A stretch of DNA of 64,000 nt from Aulostomus chinensis. Lineage: Eukaryota > Chordata > Actinopteri > Syngnathiformes > Aulostomidae. Of the stretch, positions 36,276 through 47,781 are shown one piece after another. Numbering within the stretch: the first letter of the stretch is position 1; each line of letters opens with the position of its first letter. Where the stretch lies: the NCBI GenBank assembly GCA_037954235.1, contig JBBMOA010000002.1, forward strand, positions 22,501,427-22,565,426. Direction: 5' to 3'. The notes under the pieces are model-generated. The model was not told where the DNA came from, searched no databases, and saw only the letters and a list, made by a program, of their open reading frames with translations. The position numbers were made by a program, and so were the translations under genes.

Positions 36276-37934
36276 GTCAGACATCTCTCTCCCAAATGAC
36301 CTTGAATCATGGCTTGAGACTACCAGACATGCTTTGCTCTTTCTCTTGCTCTGTTTTTCTTTGTATTTAGCCATCTCTGAATGTTTTTCTTTCCTGTTCT
36401 CAAGCCTCCTTTAGTGATCAGTTTTGCTTTGGGTTGTTTTCATCAGTCAGTTTGTCTGTCGGTCTGGAGCATTACACAAACCTACCTGGCCAATTTTCAC
36501 CAAATGTGAAGAAGCAGTATTGCATAGACCCAAGAAGAAGCAATTAAACTTTAGGGCAGGCAAGTTTAGAAAACAGTGTTTTCTTTATTTGCTCCCTGAG
36601 TGCCTTTCTAGTCTAAAATGGAAATTAAACCTCCCCTGCTTTAACAATGATTGCGCTTCTTTAATTTTCACATTTTCTAAAAGGACCTTTTATACTTTTA
36701 AGTGTGTCAGTGGCATTGTGTTTGCGTGAGTAAAGATACCTTTGAATTGGAATTAGATGGAGATGTTAGACTTTGATTATTCCAGTGCATCATACCAACA
36801 GAGCTCTATTGTGAAGTCTGAATAACACCACTACTCCAAAGTGCATCTTAATACCTTAGGAGACTCCTTTAAATCAGTTTAACGTTGCCTACACGAGCCT
36901 CGGACCTATTCATCTACACTCTCATCTCTTCATGATACTGAAAAGAGAGTCCTTTTACATCAGAAGGCAATACAATGACAATTAAATTATGCTGGCTGCA
37001 CTTGGGTCATCCATGGGACTGCTCTGACCCCGATGATTAGTTAAGCTCTGGCTGTGTGGCTCAGCTGGGAGACAGAGGTGGTGCTCATGGCAGCTTCATT
37101 GTTCAGTGGAGAACTTCTTTATGCGCAGATGTGATTTGGCTTTTCTCTCTCCTTCTCTTCAGGGGCTGACTGGATCGGCTCATAGGCCCGCTGGAAGATG
37201 AAAATTAGAGGGAAGATTGTGGTTGGAAGACTTGGATGGGTGATGTCTCTGTTTGTGTTTTCACTTGCAGGAGTTAACATTGTTTTGACCAACCATGAGC
37301 AATTGTCACCGCTGACTGAATTGGTAATGTTCTGTCAATGGATGCAAAACTTGTTATGTTTTTTGACATTTTTCAACCTAGAGAGCTTCTTTTTTTTCCC
37401 CTCCTTGAAGATAACTCAAAAATGTTGTGCGTGCAGGGTCTCACAGGTGCCAGAATTCTTCGAAAAAACACTTGAATTTGAATGTGAAATCTGTTTGAAT
37501 CTGTGAAATCATCTGTGAAAGTAGAGTGCTTGAACTTGTAATCACGTAGCCTTCATCGTAAATGTCTGGGTCGGTGACACTTATTCAAGTTTTTTTTGGG
37601 TTTGTTTTTAAGCCTTAAGATCCACCAGACTATTTTTTTCTGTATTTAGGTGGAGATAGCAGGTCCAAGGTTTATCCTACAAAAATATCCCATTTAGAAC
37701 TGTTGTATATCTAAAAGAAGTGCAGCCTGGCACTGTAGGTGTAAAAATCAAGCTGTAAAAAATGTTGTCAAATTTTGTATGATTAGAGTTTATAAATTCT
37801 CAACACTGCAAGTGTACGAAGGCCGTTCCCATATGCAAGTATGTCTTACACAGAATTGATGCGAAATTGACCATTTTTTGACCATTTAGGAAGTGATTAA
37901 GAAAAATAAGGTTAAAGTCAAATGAAAATACAAT
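35617..37934. other. Non-coding stretch with a GA array
   Basis: Holds the (GA)n array at 36232-36272. A strong acceptor-like sequence (pyrimidine tract ending in cttcag at 37162) has no partner donor I can support. No gene is recognised. Confidence 0.55.
36232..36272 (+). repeat. (GA)n microsatellite
   Basis: GA array of about 41 bp. It explains the serine/leucine strings in minus-strand frames. Confidence 0.95.
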
Positions 37935-38392
37935 TAGATACCAAGACCTTTGAAGTCGGTCGGCACGAAGCTGGACTCACTGGTGACGGTGGCAGAGAGG
38001 AGGACACTGGACAAACTGCTGGACATGATTGATAATGTAGGCCACCCCCTGTACAACGTCATCAGCAACCAGAGGAGCCTGTTCAGTGGAACGCTGCTCC
38101 TCTCCAAATGTAGGACAAACAGACTTAAGAACTCCCTCACGCCATCAGGCTCTATAACTCCTCACTTAAGGGGGGAGAAACTCAAGTAAAAGGACAGTAG
38201 GAACAATAATCTGGACACTCTTCTTCTGCCTTTCTTGTGCAATAACACCAACCATTTAAGTACAATATGTAACTGCTAATTTAAGTAGTTCCTAACATTT
38301 TGTTTTTATCTGATTTCTTTTTACCTGAATGAATTTCCTTGAAGGAACCGTCCCAAAGGGATCAATAAAGAGAAGTCTTAGTCTTTACCAAA
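37935..38392 (+). mobile_element. 5'-truncated LINE 3' fragment, second family
   Basis: The first half encodes the C-terminal end of a LINE ORF2-type protein. The second half is a 3' untranslated region ending 'gggatcaataaag', a form typical of fish LINE tails. The sequence differs from the LINE at 16.4 and 61 kb, so it is a separate family within the same broad CR1/L2/Rex1-like group. No reverse-transcriptase catalytic motif remains. Target-site duplications are not clear. Confidence 0.7.
37950..38189 (+). pseudogene. LINE ORF2 C-terminal remnant
   Basis: A 79-codon open frame with the motifs LDSLVTVAERRTLDKLL and CRTNRLKNS. The latter is comparable to RTNRLRNSYFP at the end of the other LINE here. 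It is the distal tail of a retrotransposon polyprotein, too truncated to be active. Confidence 0.6.
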
Positions 38393-39226
38393 ATCAACAA
38401 CTTGAATGTAGGGGCTGGGAGAGGTTGGCTTGAATATACATGTGTATACATTATGTACCATTTTATAACATCCCCTCATGTACCACATAGTTTTAATTTG
38501 GTGTCTGTATGTTTCGTTTTTATTAGTGTTTATGTCCAAAGACAGGCCATGGAAATTAGCCGTAGCTGTGCTGTGATGCATTGACTGAAGAGAAGGTGTG
38601 CGACCCCAGACACACTCACTCTAAAGTCTTTTTATTTTGTGTCCTCAGTGAGTCACCTCTCAGCGGCCCCTGTCAGTTCGTCATCAACGTACTTCTGATG
38701 AAGTGAAAAAAACGCCTCTTCTCCAGCGCTCTACATTTACGTGCTTCTTGTTACACATACCTCCATCCCAGCAATACCACAAGAGAGAGATAAGAGAGCG
38801 TTCTTTAAACCACCCCCTTCAGTTTGGTCAACGTTTCCCATAAAAGCCCCATACACAGTCTTGAATAAACCACATTTAACGGACTGGCCTTCTGTTGTAC
38901 AATATAGTTTCTTACTCAACCCAAGAGGCTTTTTTAGATTGGCTAAGCATCTGCCTGTGGTGCTGTTTTGTATCTGGTGCAGGCTGTTCTTCCTCTCCTG
39001 TCAAACATACAGCAGAACACATAGGTCTGCTGTCACAGAGTATTTTCCAGCAGCCAAAAGGTTTTAAGAAAGAGAGACAGAAGCCTCCCAGCATCCAGCC
39101 TGTTTGCTCCACACCTCTCACAGCTCTGTGGTACGTGGGAGAGAAGCTGTCTGACAAGACCACCTCTCCTGCCAGACTCAGGGAAGAAGGTGGGAGAGGA
39201 TGAAAGCAGAAGGGGGAGAGAACAAG
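38393..39226. other. Non-coding stretch, no gene seen
   Basis: Overlapping frames of 80-108 codons at 38741-39203 on both strands match no family I recognise and lack splice support. Confidence 0.5.
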
Positions 39227-39281
39227 AGAGGGAGTAAAAGAGAGCGAGAGAGAGAGCGAGAGAGAGAGACAGAGAGAGAGG
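39227..39281 (+). repeat. Imperfect GA-rich tract
   Basis: GA array with GC and AC interruptions. Confidence 0.9.
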
Positions 39282-39411
39282 AGCCTAGAGACTGTTCCCT
39301 AATCTTTATGTATTAACAAAAACAACATATTCACTCAAGCTTGCCAAAGCTTTCACAACCTCCTGAAGGAGGTGAGTCTTGGATAGGATTTGTTTATCTG
39401 TCCGATAGAGG

Positions 39412-39414
<3 letters not shown>

Positions 39415-39454
<40 letters not shown>
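39415..39454 (+). repeat. (GT)n microsatellite
   Basis: GT array of about 40 bp. Confidence 0.95.
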
Positions 39455-39455
<1 letters not shown>

Positions 39456-41449
39456 TGTAGTGTGATTTTTATTGGTTTAAGTTTTTGTCTATCAAAACGC
39501 ATGTGTTTTGTCCACACGGTTGAGTTTTAGACTGTAATTGGTTGGTGTTTTTAAACTCTGTGCTCTCTGAACGGCGTCTAGGTAGCGGCGTATGAATTTT
39601 TCATCGCGGAGAGCTCTCGCTACTCTCTGGGCAGATCTGTGTTTGTCTAAACTAAACTTAGGATGACATGGCATCTGCATCTGTGTGTCAACAGGAGTGT
39701 GAGGGTATGAAGCTTCATTAACACCCAACCCTGCTTCCTTTTGATGCAGCTCAACCTTGTATATATCTAGCATGTTTTATTGTTACTTCTAATTACTGTC
39801 ATTCATTTCCTTATGGGGAGTTTTTTTTTTTTTAACCAGCTTCTCTATCAAAAAAAAAATGTGAGAAAATATATGTTCTATTTTGACTTCACATCTCCTT
39901 TTTTGATATTTTTCTCTCTTTCAGTCTATCACATTTATTTATTTTTTCTCTCTAACCTTTCTCTAGTCTATCTTTCACTGGCTGTGGTGATTCTCTGGGG
40001 CTCCTCATGTTATCCAGTCAGTTGATAGTGTTTGCCTCCGTGCATCACAACTCCTAAGCTGTGATTGAAACATCAGACAAGGAGGACGGGGCCCTAGAGA
40101 TGCTCCCTGCCTGACACCAGCTCTCAGCGCCAAGTTTTATCATACCCGGTTCCTGGCTCCCACACGCATCAGGTATGCTCCACAGCGCCGATGTATGTTA
40201 ATCAATGACAATATGATTACCTCTGAATGGGCCGTATACATTATTTAAAGCAGTGTCCCCTGGCTTACAGTGTGTCTGCCTTTCAAATTAAACTCCGAGT
40301 CAATAATTAATGTTGAGATTAACTCCGAGCCCCGTTCTAGGGCAGAGCACATGTATGTTGTCTGTGAGAGTGGGAGAGATAAAAATTCTGTGTGTGCAGC
40401 CATGTGTGTATACTATTGACATGGAAGCAGTCATGTGGAGGAGTGATCATGATCTTGGCTCCGTTCCTGAGGGATCATCTTTAACAGCCCCAGGCAGAAA
40501 CTGTAAACTTCCCCCATCTTCTGTACCTCAGTGTTTGGAGAGGTAATCTTGCCTCCCTCTCCCAGACATGTGGATGACACCAACAGAAGCTGAGGAGGTT
40601 TTGTTTTTTCTTTCAGTGACATGGTCGAAAGAGTTATTTCCATTTCTCAGAGGTGGATGGGGGAGGGGGTCATATTGTCTGAGGTAGAGCCTGGGTTTTC
40701 TCACACGTGGATGGACTCTGTGCATCATTCAAGGCCCCTGAAATCTGTCTGGGTGATAAGCTGCCAGCGCAGATGGGAACAACAGCAGATAGGGCTTTTA
40801 AAGCAGTTCAGCTTGACTGGAGGGCTTCTGTCTGCCTGCCAAAATCCTGATTACTCAATCCAGCCTCTCTGTTCCTCACAATCTAGTCCAAGAGCTCCCA
40901 GGGCTGGGCCTCAGGGCTACCTGTCAATACCTGATACACCGGCATAAACACCGCTGCTCCACAAAGACCATGCATGAAAGGTTAGAGGAGGAGTAATCTT
41001 ATGTAGCAACACCTTCAGGTCAAAGCCTTGAGGTCAACTCTGGTCCTCAGTCAAACTAGTAGACTTTAAGAGTGAGTGTCACAATTCACTCTAGCAGAAA
41101 CAAGAAATGCCCAAGTTAGATCCTAAAGGTCAGTGTTAGGGCCAGTCTGAGAATAAAATGGACTTGATTGAAGTAAAAAAAAAAGTACAAACCTTTCTTC
41201 TCCAACGTTGCAACAAAATTTGGCCTGACTGCACCACAGGTGGCTGCATAAAATGATGTAAAAAATAAAAATAACCAAATCATAAATTAGTTCATGTTAA
41301 AGTGATCCCTTTAGCCATTTATGAGGGAAGAACTTCAAATCTTTCTAAAGTCTAATGAATCAAATCTTCCATCCACCACATTCTCTTTATTTATATTATA
41401 TATCAGTAATTTCATCTAACAATATTTAGGACCAGGACTTCCAAGCAGG
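39455..41449. other. Non-coding stretch, no gene seen
   Basis: Unique DNA with T and A runs near 39822-39858 and 41176-41185. The 108-codon frame at 40621-40947 (+) is unrecognised. A pyrimidine tract ending in ttcag near 40616 lacks a convincing donor partner. Confidence 0.55.
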
Positions 41450-41832
41450 TGGCACGGTGGTGCAGTGGTTAGCACTGTCACCTTCAAGCCCTGGCTCCAG
41501 CACGGGATCTTTCTGTGTGGAGTCTGCATGTTCTCCCTGTTCCTGTGTGGGTTCTCTCTGGTACTCCAGCTTCCTCCCACAGTCCAAAGACATCAAGAGG
41601 GGACGAGGTTGATTGATACTCTAAATTGACTGTAGGTGTGACTGTGAGTGTGAATGGTTGTCTGTCTCTATGTGTTGGTCCTGTGATGGACTGGGGACCT
41701 GTCCAGGGTGAACCCTGCCTCTTGCCCAAAGGCTGCTGGGATAGTCTCCAACACCCCCCCCCCCCCCCCCCCCCCCGTGATCCTTAACAGGATAAGCGGA
41801 AGAAAATGGATGGATGGATGGATGGATGGATA
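41450..41832 (+). mobile_element. SINE copy with damaged B box and 23-C tract
   Basis: Same family as the copy at 19.6 kb. The A box TGGTGCAGTGG (41458-41468) is intact. Compared with that copy, about 21 bases are missing at 41483-41485, including the first half of the B box. The body ('ctttctgtgtggagtctgca', 'gtgaatggttgtctgtctc') and the tail are well kept, ending in (GGAT)n. The tail C tract has grown to 23 residues. Loss of the internal promoter makes this copy unable to start polymerase III transcription on its own. Confidence 0.85.
41754..41776 (+). repeat. C23 homopolymer inside SINE tail
   Basis: Twenty-three consecutive C residues at the position where the 19.6-kb SINE has seven. 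Confidence 0.95.
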
Positions 41833-42482
41833 TAGCTTGCAGGGAAGGAAAGCAAACTGTAAATTCAGAAGTAAAATTGGACATCCACTGAGAAAAGTCT
41901 TGTTCTGATTTAAGTCATACAAGAATTTTTGACTTGAAATTTTAAATAAAACTTGACACAAATTGCATTTTGTGAGAGTTTACTTTAAGGACCATTTTTG
42001 ATCGCTCTGTTCTCAAATACCTCATTTTACCTTGATGCTTATTTGTAAGTGGACCACAGTGAACCCCAAGATTATATAAATTTGGCATCAACCTTGAGAT
42101 CTGAAATTTATAGAGCAGAGGACATGTTTAAGCTGCATTCAACTCATCCAAGCAGCCACTGACAGAAGTCGTGTTTTAAAACGGTCTAACCAGAAATAAA
42201 AGGTTAAAGATGTTATTCAGTGGCAGAGTGTTAAAGTGATCCAAATCATTTTAGAAAACATATTTTATGATTCACAGTTGTGTCATTACCTTCACAATTA
42301 CAGCGCTAATTGCAGTGGTTGAAGTAAATTTACTTTGGCCCTTTAAGAAAAGACACTCTCCACATGTAGATTACATAATTTTCCACCAAAAAATTTGAAA
42401 CTAGCCAAACCCTGCTTGGTTTGGGGCTTTGGTGGTTTAGACTTGCACATAAGACTGTACTTTTCCATATTCACCCTCCTCA
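41833..42482. other. Non-coding stretch, no gene seen
   Basis: AT-rich unique DNA without recognisable features. Confidence 0.6.
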
Positions 42483-42513
42483 ACACACACACGAACACAC
42501 ACACACATACATG

Positions 42514-42570
<57 letters not shown>
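42483..42570 (+). repeat. CA microsatellite
   Basis: About 88 bp of CA array with 'gaa' and 'tacatga' interruptions in its first half. Confidence 0.95.
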
Positions 42571-42574
<4 letters not shown>

Positions 42575-43093
42575 TTGTGATCATTTCGCTGATGACCTTT
42601 GCTTTCAGTGTATCAGTGTGTGATGGATCATCCAGGGGTCCAGGGCATCTATTTTACGGCCAAGGAAAAGAGAAAGCTCTTTGGAGTCAGGACAGCACCA
42701 AAGCCTTTGTTAGAAATCAGATTTCACACCACAGAGATAGAATGACTAGAGGCCATCTGGTCTAATTGTCAGATTAAATGAAACAATAATAATAATGTAA
42801 ATTAAAAAAAAAATCAACTTGTGATAATATGTTGGTAAAGTTCACTGCATGGAGAGGTTAAAGGGAGGTGGGGTCACATGAGGTATTCATCCACAGTGTT
42901 TACCCTTGTTGGTGTGGGTCAGTGCTCCTTCAGTGCAGAGAGCCATGAGCAGCAGTAGTTCTGTTGTTCATCTTTCCAGGACTTTAGAAAAATTATATTT
43001 TATCCACCAAATGAAGGCCATTAGACAGCTATTTATTTTGGTTTTACTGTTTAAAGGTGGAATTTCCATGTATTTCTACACAAGCTGCACATA

Positions 43094-43135
<42 letters not shown>

Positions 43136-45049
43136 TCATTCCACAGGAAAGAGTTACAATTCAAAAAGCTGATCTGCAGACAGAAAGGGCTTCAAGTAAA
43201 ATGACAAACATGTTACAAATATAGCAGTCATGTAAACAAATATTGATTTTTATTTTTTATACGGCTGTTATGAAGTCATTGTTCTCTGCAGTTCAGTCGT
43301 GCATTACTGAGTTTCAGAACTACCAATGCTTCCGGCCCTCTGCACAGCAGACACGCTGACCCACTTCTACAACAGCGTCTTATTATACAACCCACCTACA
43401 GTAAATCAAAAATATCCGTTCAAATCGAACGTCTTAAAAGCTAACATAGAATTAGCGAGAAGTAAAACAGCGGTGATGCTCCGTTGCTTAAACACAAGCA
43501 ATCAAAGTTGTGATACTTGTCTTTACACATTTGAAACAAAATATTTTGATCAGTGTTTTATTTTTTTTTCTTTCCTAACAGAATGATTTCGAGTTTGGAT
43601 TTTGAAAGAAACATCTGAGAAGTAGCTCAACCCACAGCATGTAAAAACATCACAAGGAGCCCTTTTAATGTGGTCCAGTGATTGGCTGAAGCAGCAGCCA
43701 GCCCACGGTTCTAAACACGGGGCGAAGACTCGTGACAAAGATCACACAATGAGATGAGAAGAAGAAGGTGGAAAAATAATATTTCTCATCAAAAAGCGAT
43801 GATATAGAACATAAAGGGAAAACACCTGGCTAATCTTAAAATCAAAGATATCCGTCCTGTGAAGACAACAAGTAATGTAGAATGTAAAAATGAGTCAGTC
43901 ACCACATGTATTTCAATATCCCACTCATAAGTCTCTTCAAAGTCAACAGGCACGCATCATCAGCAATGTGAGTCAAGAGTAAGTGATTTTTTTAAGAGAG
44001 GGAAAGAGAGAGAGAGAAAGAGAGAGAAAGGAGGGGGGCTCTTTAGTCATCCATTTTACATGTTTTTAAAAGTCCCATCTATATTCTGCACCAGACTGGT
44101 GTTCCTCTGATACAAGGTTTCCATCTATATTTGTTATCAATATGTTGCTGTGAAAGAAAAAAAAGTAAGTTTTCCATTTAAAAAGGCTGTATATCAGTAT
44201 TTAACATGACAAATAGAAAGATGCTTCATTTGGACTTGTAGGATTTTAATATTGGACTTTATATTTACAACTTAACTGTCTTTTCACCTTCACTCTGCTT
44301 CATACATTAATTTGAATGTATTCAAGTCACGTCATCAGATTCTTTCAAGCACGTGTCAACACAATTCAAACATCAGCAGAGAGACAGCCTCCGCTTGCAT
44401 TCTTGCAATGTTTTAACGAGGCCTGACGGAAGTGTGCAGTGGTTTGCAACAGTATATAGAGCCGGTTTACTCGAGGTGCACAATTTTTCCAAGTTTCTTC
44501 CTTGCCCTGCTAACCTATTTTTTTAGATTGCGAAGCTATGCTTGTGGTGGTTGCACAACAGACAAACTGCACATCTACTTTTGACTAATAGGACAACAAT
44601 TGGCCCATTTATTTGTGGTATAACATTTTCTGTGAAGGCTAGCATTTCTCAGCTCAGGTGTGGGGCCCTAATTGCGTAACCCTACACACTGATGCCTTTG
44701 TGTCGTATATTCGCAGGAGCATCAGCTAAACTATGAATATCTATTCGTCTTGAAAAGGCATTGAAGTGAAATCAGTAAAATTATGAATCTTTATTAAGTC
44801 GTCTGTGTGTTATAGACAGCGTTTTATTGCTGTGTATCAACATTGGGACTTAGCTGATCCCTGAGCACTTTCGAAGCTTTCCCTGTAATTACCTTCCTCT
44901 CACATTGTTCTGGAGGAGTTGAGGTGAGTCCTCCTGCTCCTCCTTCACACTTTGGGGCATTATCATAAATACGGCACATTAACACTTGTTCCTGCCTTGT
45001 CAGGATATAAATTAAGTCTGCAGGTGTCCCACCGAGGTTTACCCCTGAT
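42571..45049. other. Non-coding stretch with CA and GA arrays
   Basis: Contains (CA)n at 43095-43130 and a GA-rich tract at about 43997-44033. Otherwise unique AT-rich DNA. No gene is recognised. Confidence 0.6.
43095..43130 (+). repeat. (AC)n microsatellite
   Basis: AC array of about 36 bp. Confidence 0.95.
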
Positions 45050-45074
45050 ACTAATTAAGGCATGATAATTAGGT
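45050..45074 (+). promoter_or_regulatory. Homeodomain motif pair (shared with 59.04 kb)
   Basis: actaattaagg (45050-45060) followed six bases later by aattaggt (45067-45074). The same two words in the same order and orientation recur at 59039-59076, an arrangement that suggests a regulatory element. The evidence is motif-level only. Confidence 0.25.
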
Positions 45075-46031
45075 TTGTTAAATTCGGTCCTTTCAGCCCC
45101 GATACCCCCCTTGGAATACAACAATCGCAGATTGCAGACAAGAGAAGGGCTTAGAGGATGCTCCTCTAGCTAGCACACAAGAGCAGACCAATGGCTGCCT
45201 GATAAAGTCATTTCCCAGTACTGGAGGGAATATGTGGGCTTGTAATTATGATTTTGCGCATGACAATTCTCATTCATCTGACTTGAATGTGTTCTCGTTT
45301 TGTGAGGGCAAGAGACAACATTTTGATGAGGTTCTTCCTCTTCATCAGAGAGATAGAACTATTCATTTACACCAGAGAAATACCCCCCACCCCCCACCCC
45401 TTCTTCTACTCTCTCCTGTCTCTATGACCTTGGCGTCTGGCATGCCTTATCAAGCAAGAGACAAGAACAAAGAACGAGAAGAATAACAGAAGGTTATGGC
45501 AGCTCTTTAAAGCATTTCAGAGGCTCAAGCATAAGTTCTGTCTCTTATAAGAGTGAAAACAAAGTCAGCGTAGCCACTGATGCTGAGCTCATTAGGTGAC
45601 GCCAAGATGTAGGCTGAGGACTCTGCACCTTTATAAAGAGGTCAACAAAGGACACGCATTTGAATATCATAAAGCACTACTTTGCCTCCCTCAGTGCTTC
45701 CTATTGGAGAGTGAGCTCATTTAAATATAATAAGACAGAAGTGTTTGTTACATTAAATTTCACACTCTGCCGAAAAGACAAATACAAAAACCTACATTTC
45801 TCATTTCTGAGGTGAGTGTATGAGGTTTTCGTTTATAAAATTAACACACTGTGACACCCAGTACTGATTAATGTCCTGAAGGCTGTCGTGATGTGTCATT
45901 GTTGGTGTACGTCTCTCTCTTCTCCTCCCACAGTTCGGTCGTGCTGCGATGAGCAAAAGGTGAACTGAGGAGAGAAGTGTAAAATGAGGAAGATGAGAGA
46001 GGAACAAGGGGACGATCCTGCTGCTAAAGAG
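45075..46031. other. Non-coding stretch, no gene seen
   Basis: Unique DNA with a CCCCCCACC-type tract near 45383-45400. Confidence 0.55.
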
Positions 46032-46108
46032 TCAGCTGGCTCTGTTGTAGAGCTGTTCATCATCCTCTCCCGTGTGTGTGCGACCTGTGGACCCTTCGCG
46101 TGGAAGCA
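46032..46108 (-). CDS. Possible terminal coding exon, unrecognised
   Basis: On the minus strand a good splice acceptor (pyrimidine-rich tract ending in cttttctcag, just above 46108) leads into a frame of 24 codons after a two-base phase. It ends in GEDDEQLYNRAS and TGA (46034-46032). The acidic-tyrosine tail looks like a protein C-terminus, but I do not recognise it. Another frame through the same bases is open for longer, and the tract may be just CT-rich DNA, so chance is a real alternative. No polyadenylation signal is seen close by. Confidence 0.18.
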
Positions 46109-47767
46109 CTGAGAAAAGCAAGAGGGAGAGGGAGTGTGAGTTACAAACAGAGACAGAGATAGATTGAATGAGATAGAAAGAGAGGCAGTAGGATGAAGAA
46201 AAAAAATCAGAGTGGGACTGATCCTTCCCTCCTGTGTAGTCCAGATGTCAGACTGAGTGCAGGCCTCCCAGTGCAGGCCTCTGGGACGGTCCCAGCCTGG
46301 TGAAGCCTCTTGACAGCACAGGGAGAACAGCTGTGCACAGGTCTTCAGCTCTCCTGCTCACACCTCAAATGTGGGACAAACAGATACCCCTCTTTGTTTA
46401 CACATGGTTATTGTCTCTGTGTTGTGCCTGTTTACTGTGGTTGTGTTGTTTTTTTTTTGTTTTTGTTATTTTGTTTTTTGATGGTGTCCCATGAAAGCTA
46501 TTGTTCTGCATGGTCATCATTTTTTGAAGTTTTCCCGTTTAGCAGCTGATGGCCCTCCTGAGGCGCACGGGCGCACGCCACAATGAGCATTTTTAAGAGA
46601 CAGTTACATTTGAGGTCTCTTATTGAGCAAGAGTACACCTGATGTCTGTACTTCTGTGAATTCTACCAGAACCGATAGTACTTTGTTATGTACCCCTCTT
46701 TTAGGCTTATGATCATTCCCTATTCCTCTCGTACTTTGAAAACCTCTATGATCAGAGCAACACACCACCATCAGGAAGTGCGCCAGCATTTAAGATTTGA
46801 ACTTGTGGTATAATGAAGACACCAACAAGTATCTCTTTCTCTGACATCTATAGCTGGATTTTTCGTCACCGATAGAGTGATTTGTGAAAGCAAACCAAAA
46901 AGCTATCCATTATGAATGAAGGAGCGACTGAACTGAGTGAAACTGAAGAAGGCCAGGCAGAGTGCTTCACATCGCTGCACACTTGACTCAGACCAGAAAC
47001 AGGATTGCTTTAGTAATGCTGCACAAAGAACAATGAATGTCTACATTTGTAGTAAACGGCGAAGAGGTCAGACAGCACTGGTTCCTGTTGCGCTGCTGCC
47101 TCCTGCCTTACCTCTTTTCTTTTTTTTCTTACTGCCAGTCAAGTATTAAAAGCAAATTGCAATGCACAGAATAGAACAGGAGGTGACTGGGAGTGGAAAG
47201 CAGGACAACACGGCCTGCAGTGAAGGCTCTCTCCTGAACTTAAGATGATGTCTTAAAAGCAATGCGTAAACAGAGCAGGACTTAGATGTATTTGTCACTC
47301 TGCACAGGTGAAGGTAATGTTTTCTGTGGTATTTGCTGTTGTCTGTCAACAAGTAAAACTCTTGAGGCAGATAGTTTTGGATCTGGCCTGGACAGGAAAA
47401 TTAAAATGACTTAAACCCTTCATTGCTTTTTTGTGACTGTCTCCCTCCATGCTTCACCCTACCAGGCCAGTCTGGTCATTGCCAGCACCCCAGAACACCA
47501 TGTGATGCCATCACGTGTGGAGTTTTTTGTATGTATCTTCTCACCGGACGATGGGTACTGTCATAAGGCGGCTGTAGTGCTTGGGAGGATCGCGCTATTT
47601 CCCCAAAAGATTTTCTGCACTAATAGGGGCCCTGATTGACCAGAAGGGGCGCTAGTGCGGCAACAATGACACGTGCCCTCATCCAGCTCTTCCACCTCAG
47701 ACTGGGCAAAGTGTGTCTGTGAGGACACTGAAACAAGCAGGAGTCAACGCAGGTGACAGGACCTGAG
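46109..47767. other. Non-coding stretch, no gene seen
   Basis: Includes an 11-bp direct repeat gtgcaggcctc (46257-46267 and 46271-46281) and a perfect inverted repeat CTGGGAC-g-GTCCCAG (46281-46295). Otherwise unique. Confidence 0.55.
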
Positions 47768-47781
47768 ACCCCAGGGGGCAG
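47768..47781 (+). promoter_or_regulatory. CTCF-like motif
   Basis: ACCCCAGGGGGCAG matches CCASYAGRKGGCRS at 12 of 14 positions, including the full AGGGGGC core. Confidence 0.3.

Noticed and set aside
37142..37200. Exon after the strong acceptor ending at 37162
   Set aside because: No convincing donor and no recognisable protein in any frame. Such acceptor-like pyrimidine tracts occur several times in this window.
40595..40655. Exon after the pyrimidine tract ending near 40616
   Set aside because: The possible donor is weak (gtggat) and the short frame is unrecognised.
47640..47655. CTCF-like site at 'ccagaaggggcgcta'
   Set aside because: The G run is one base short of the CTCF core, so the two halves fall out of register.
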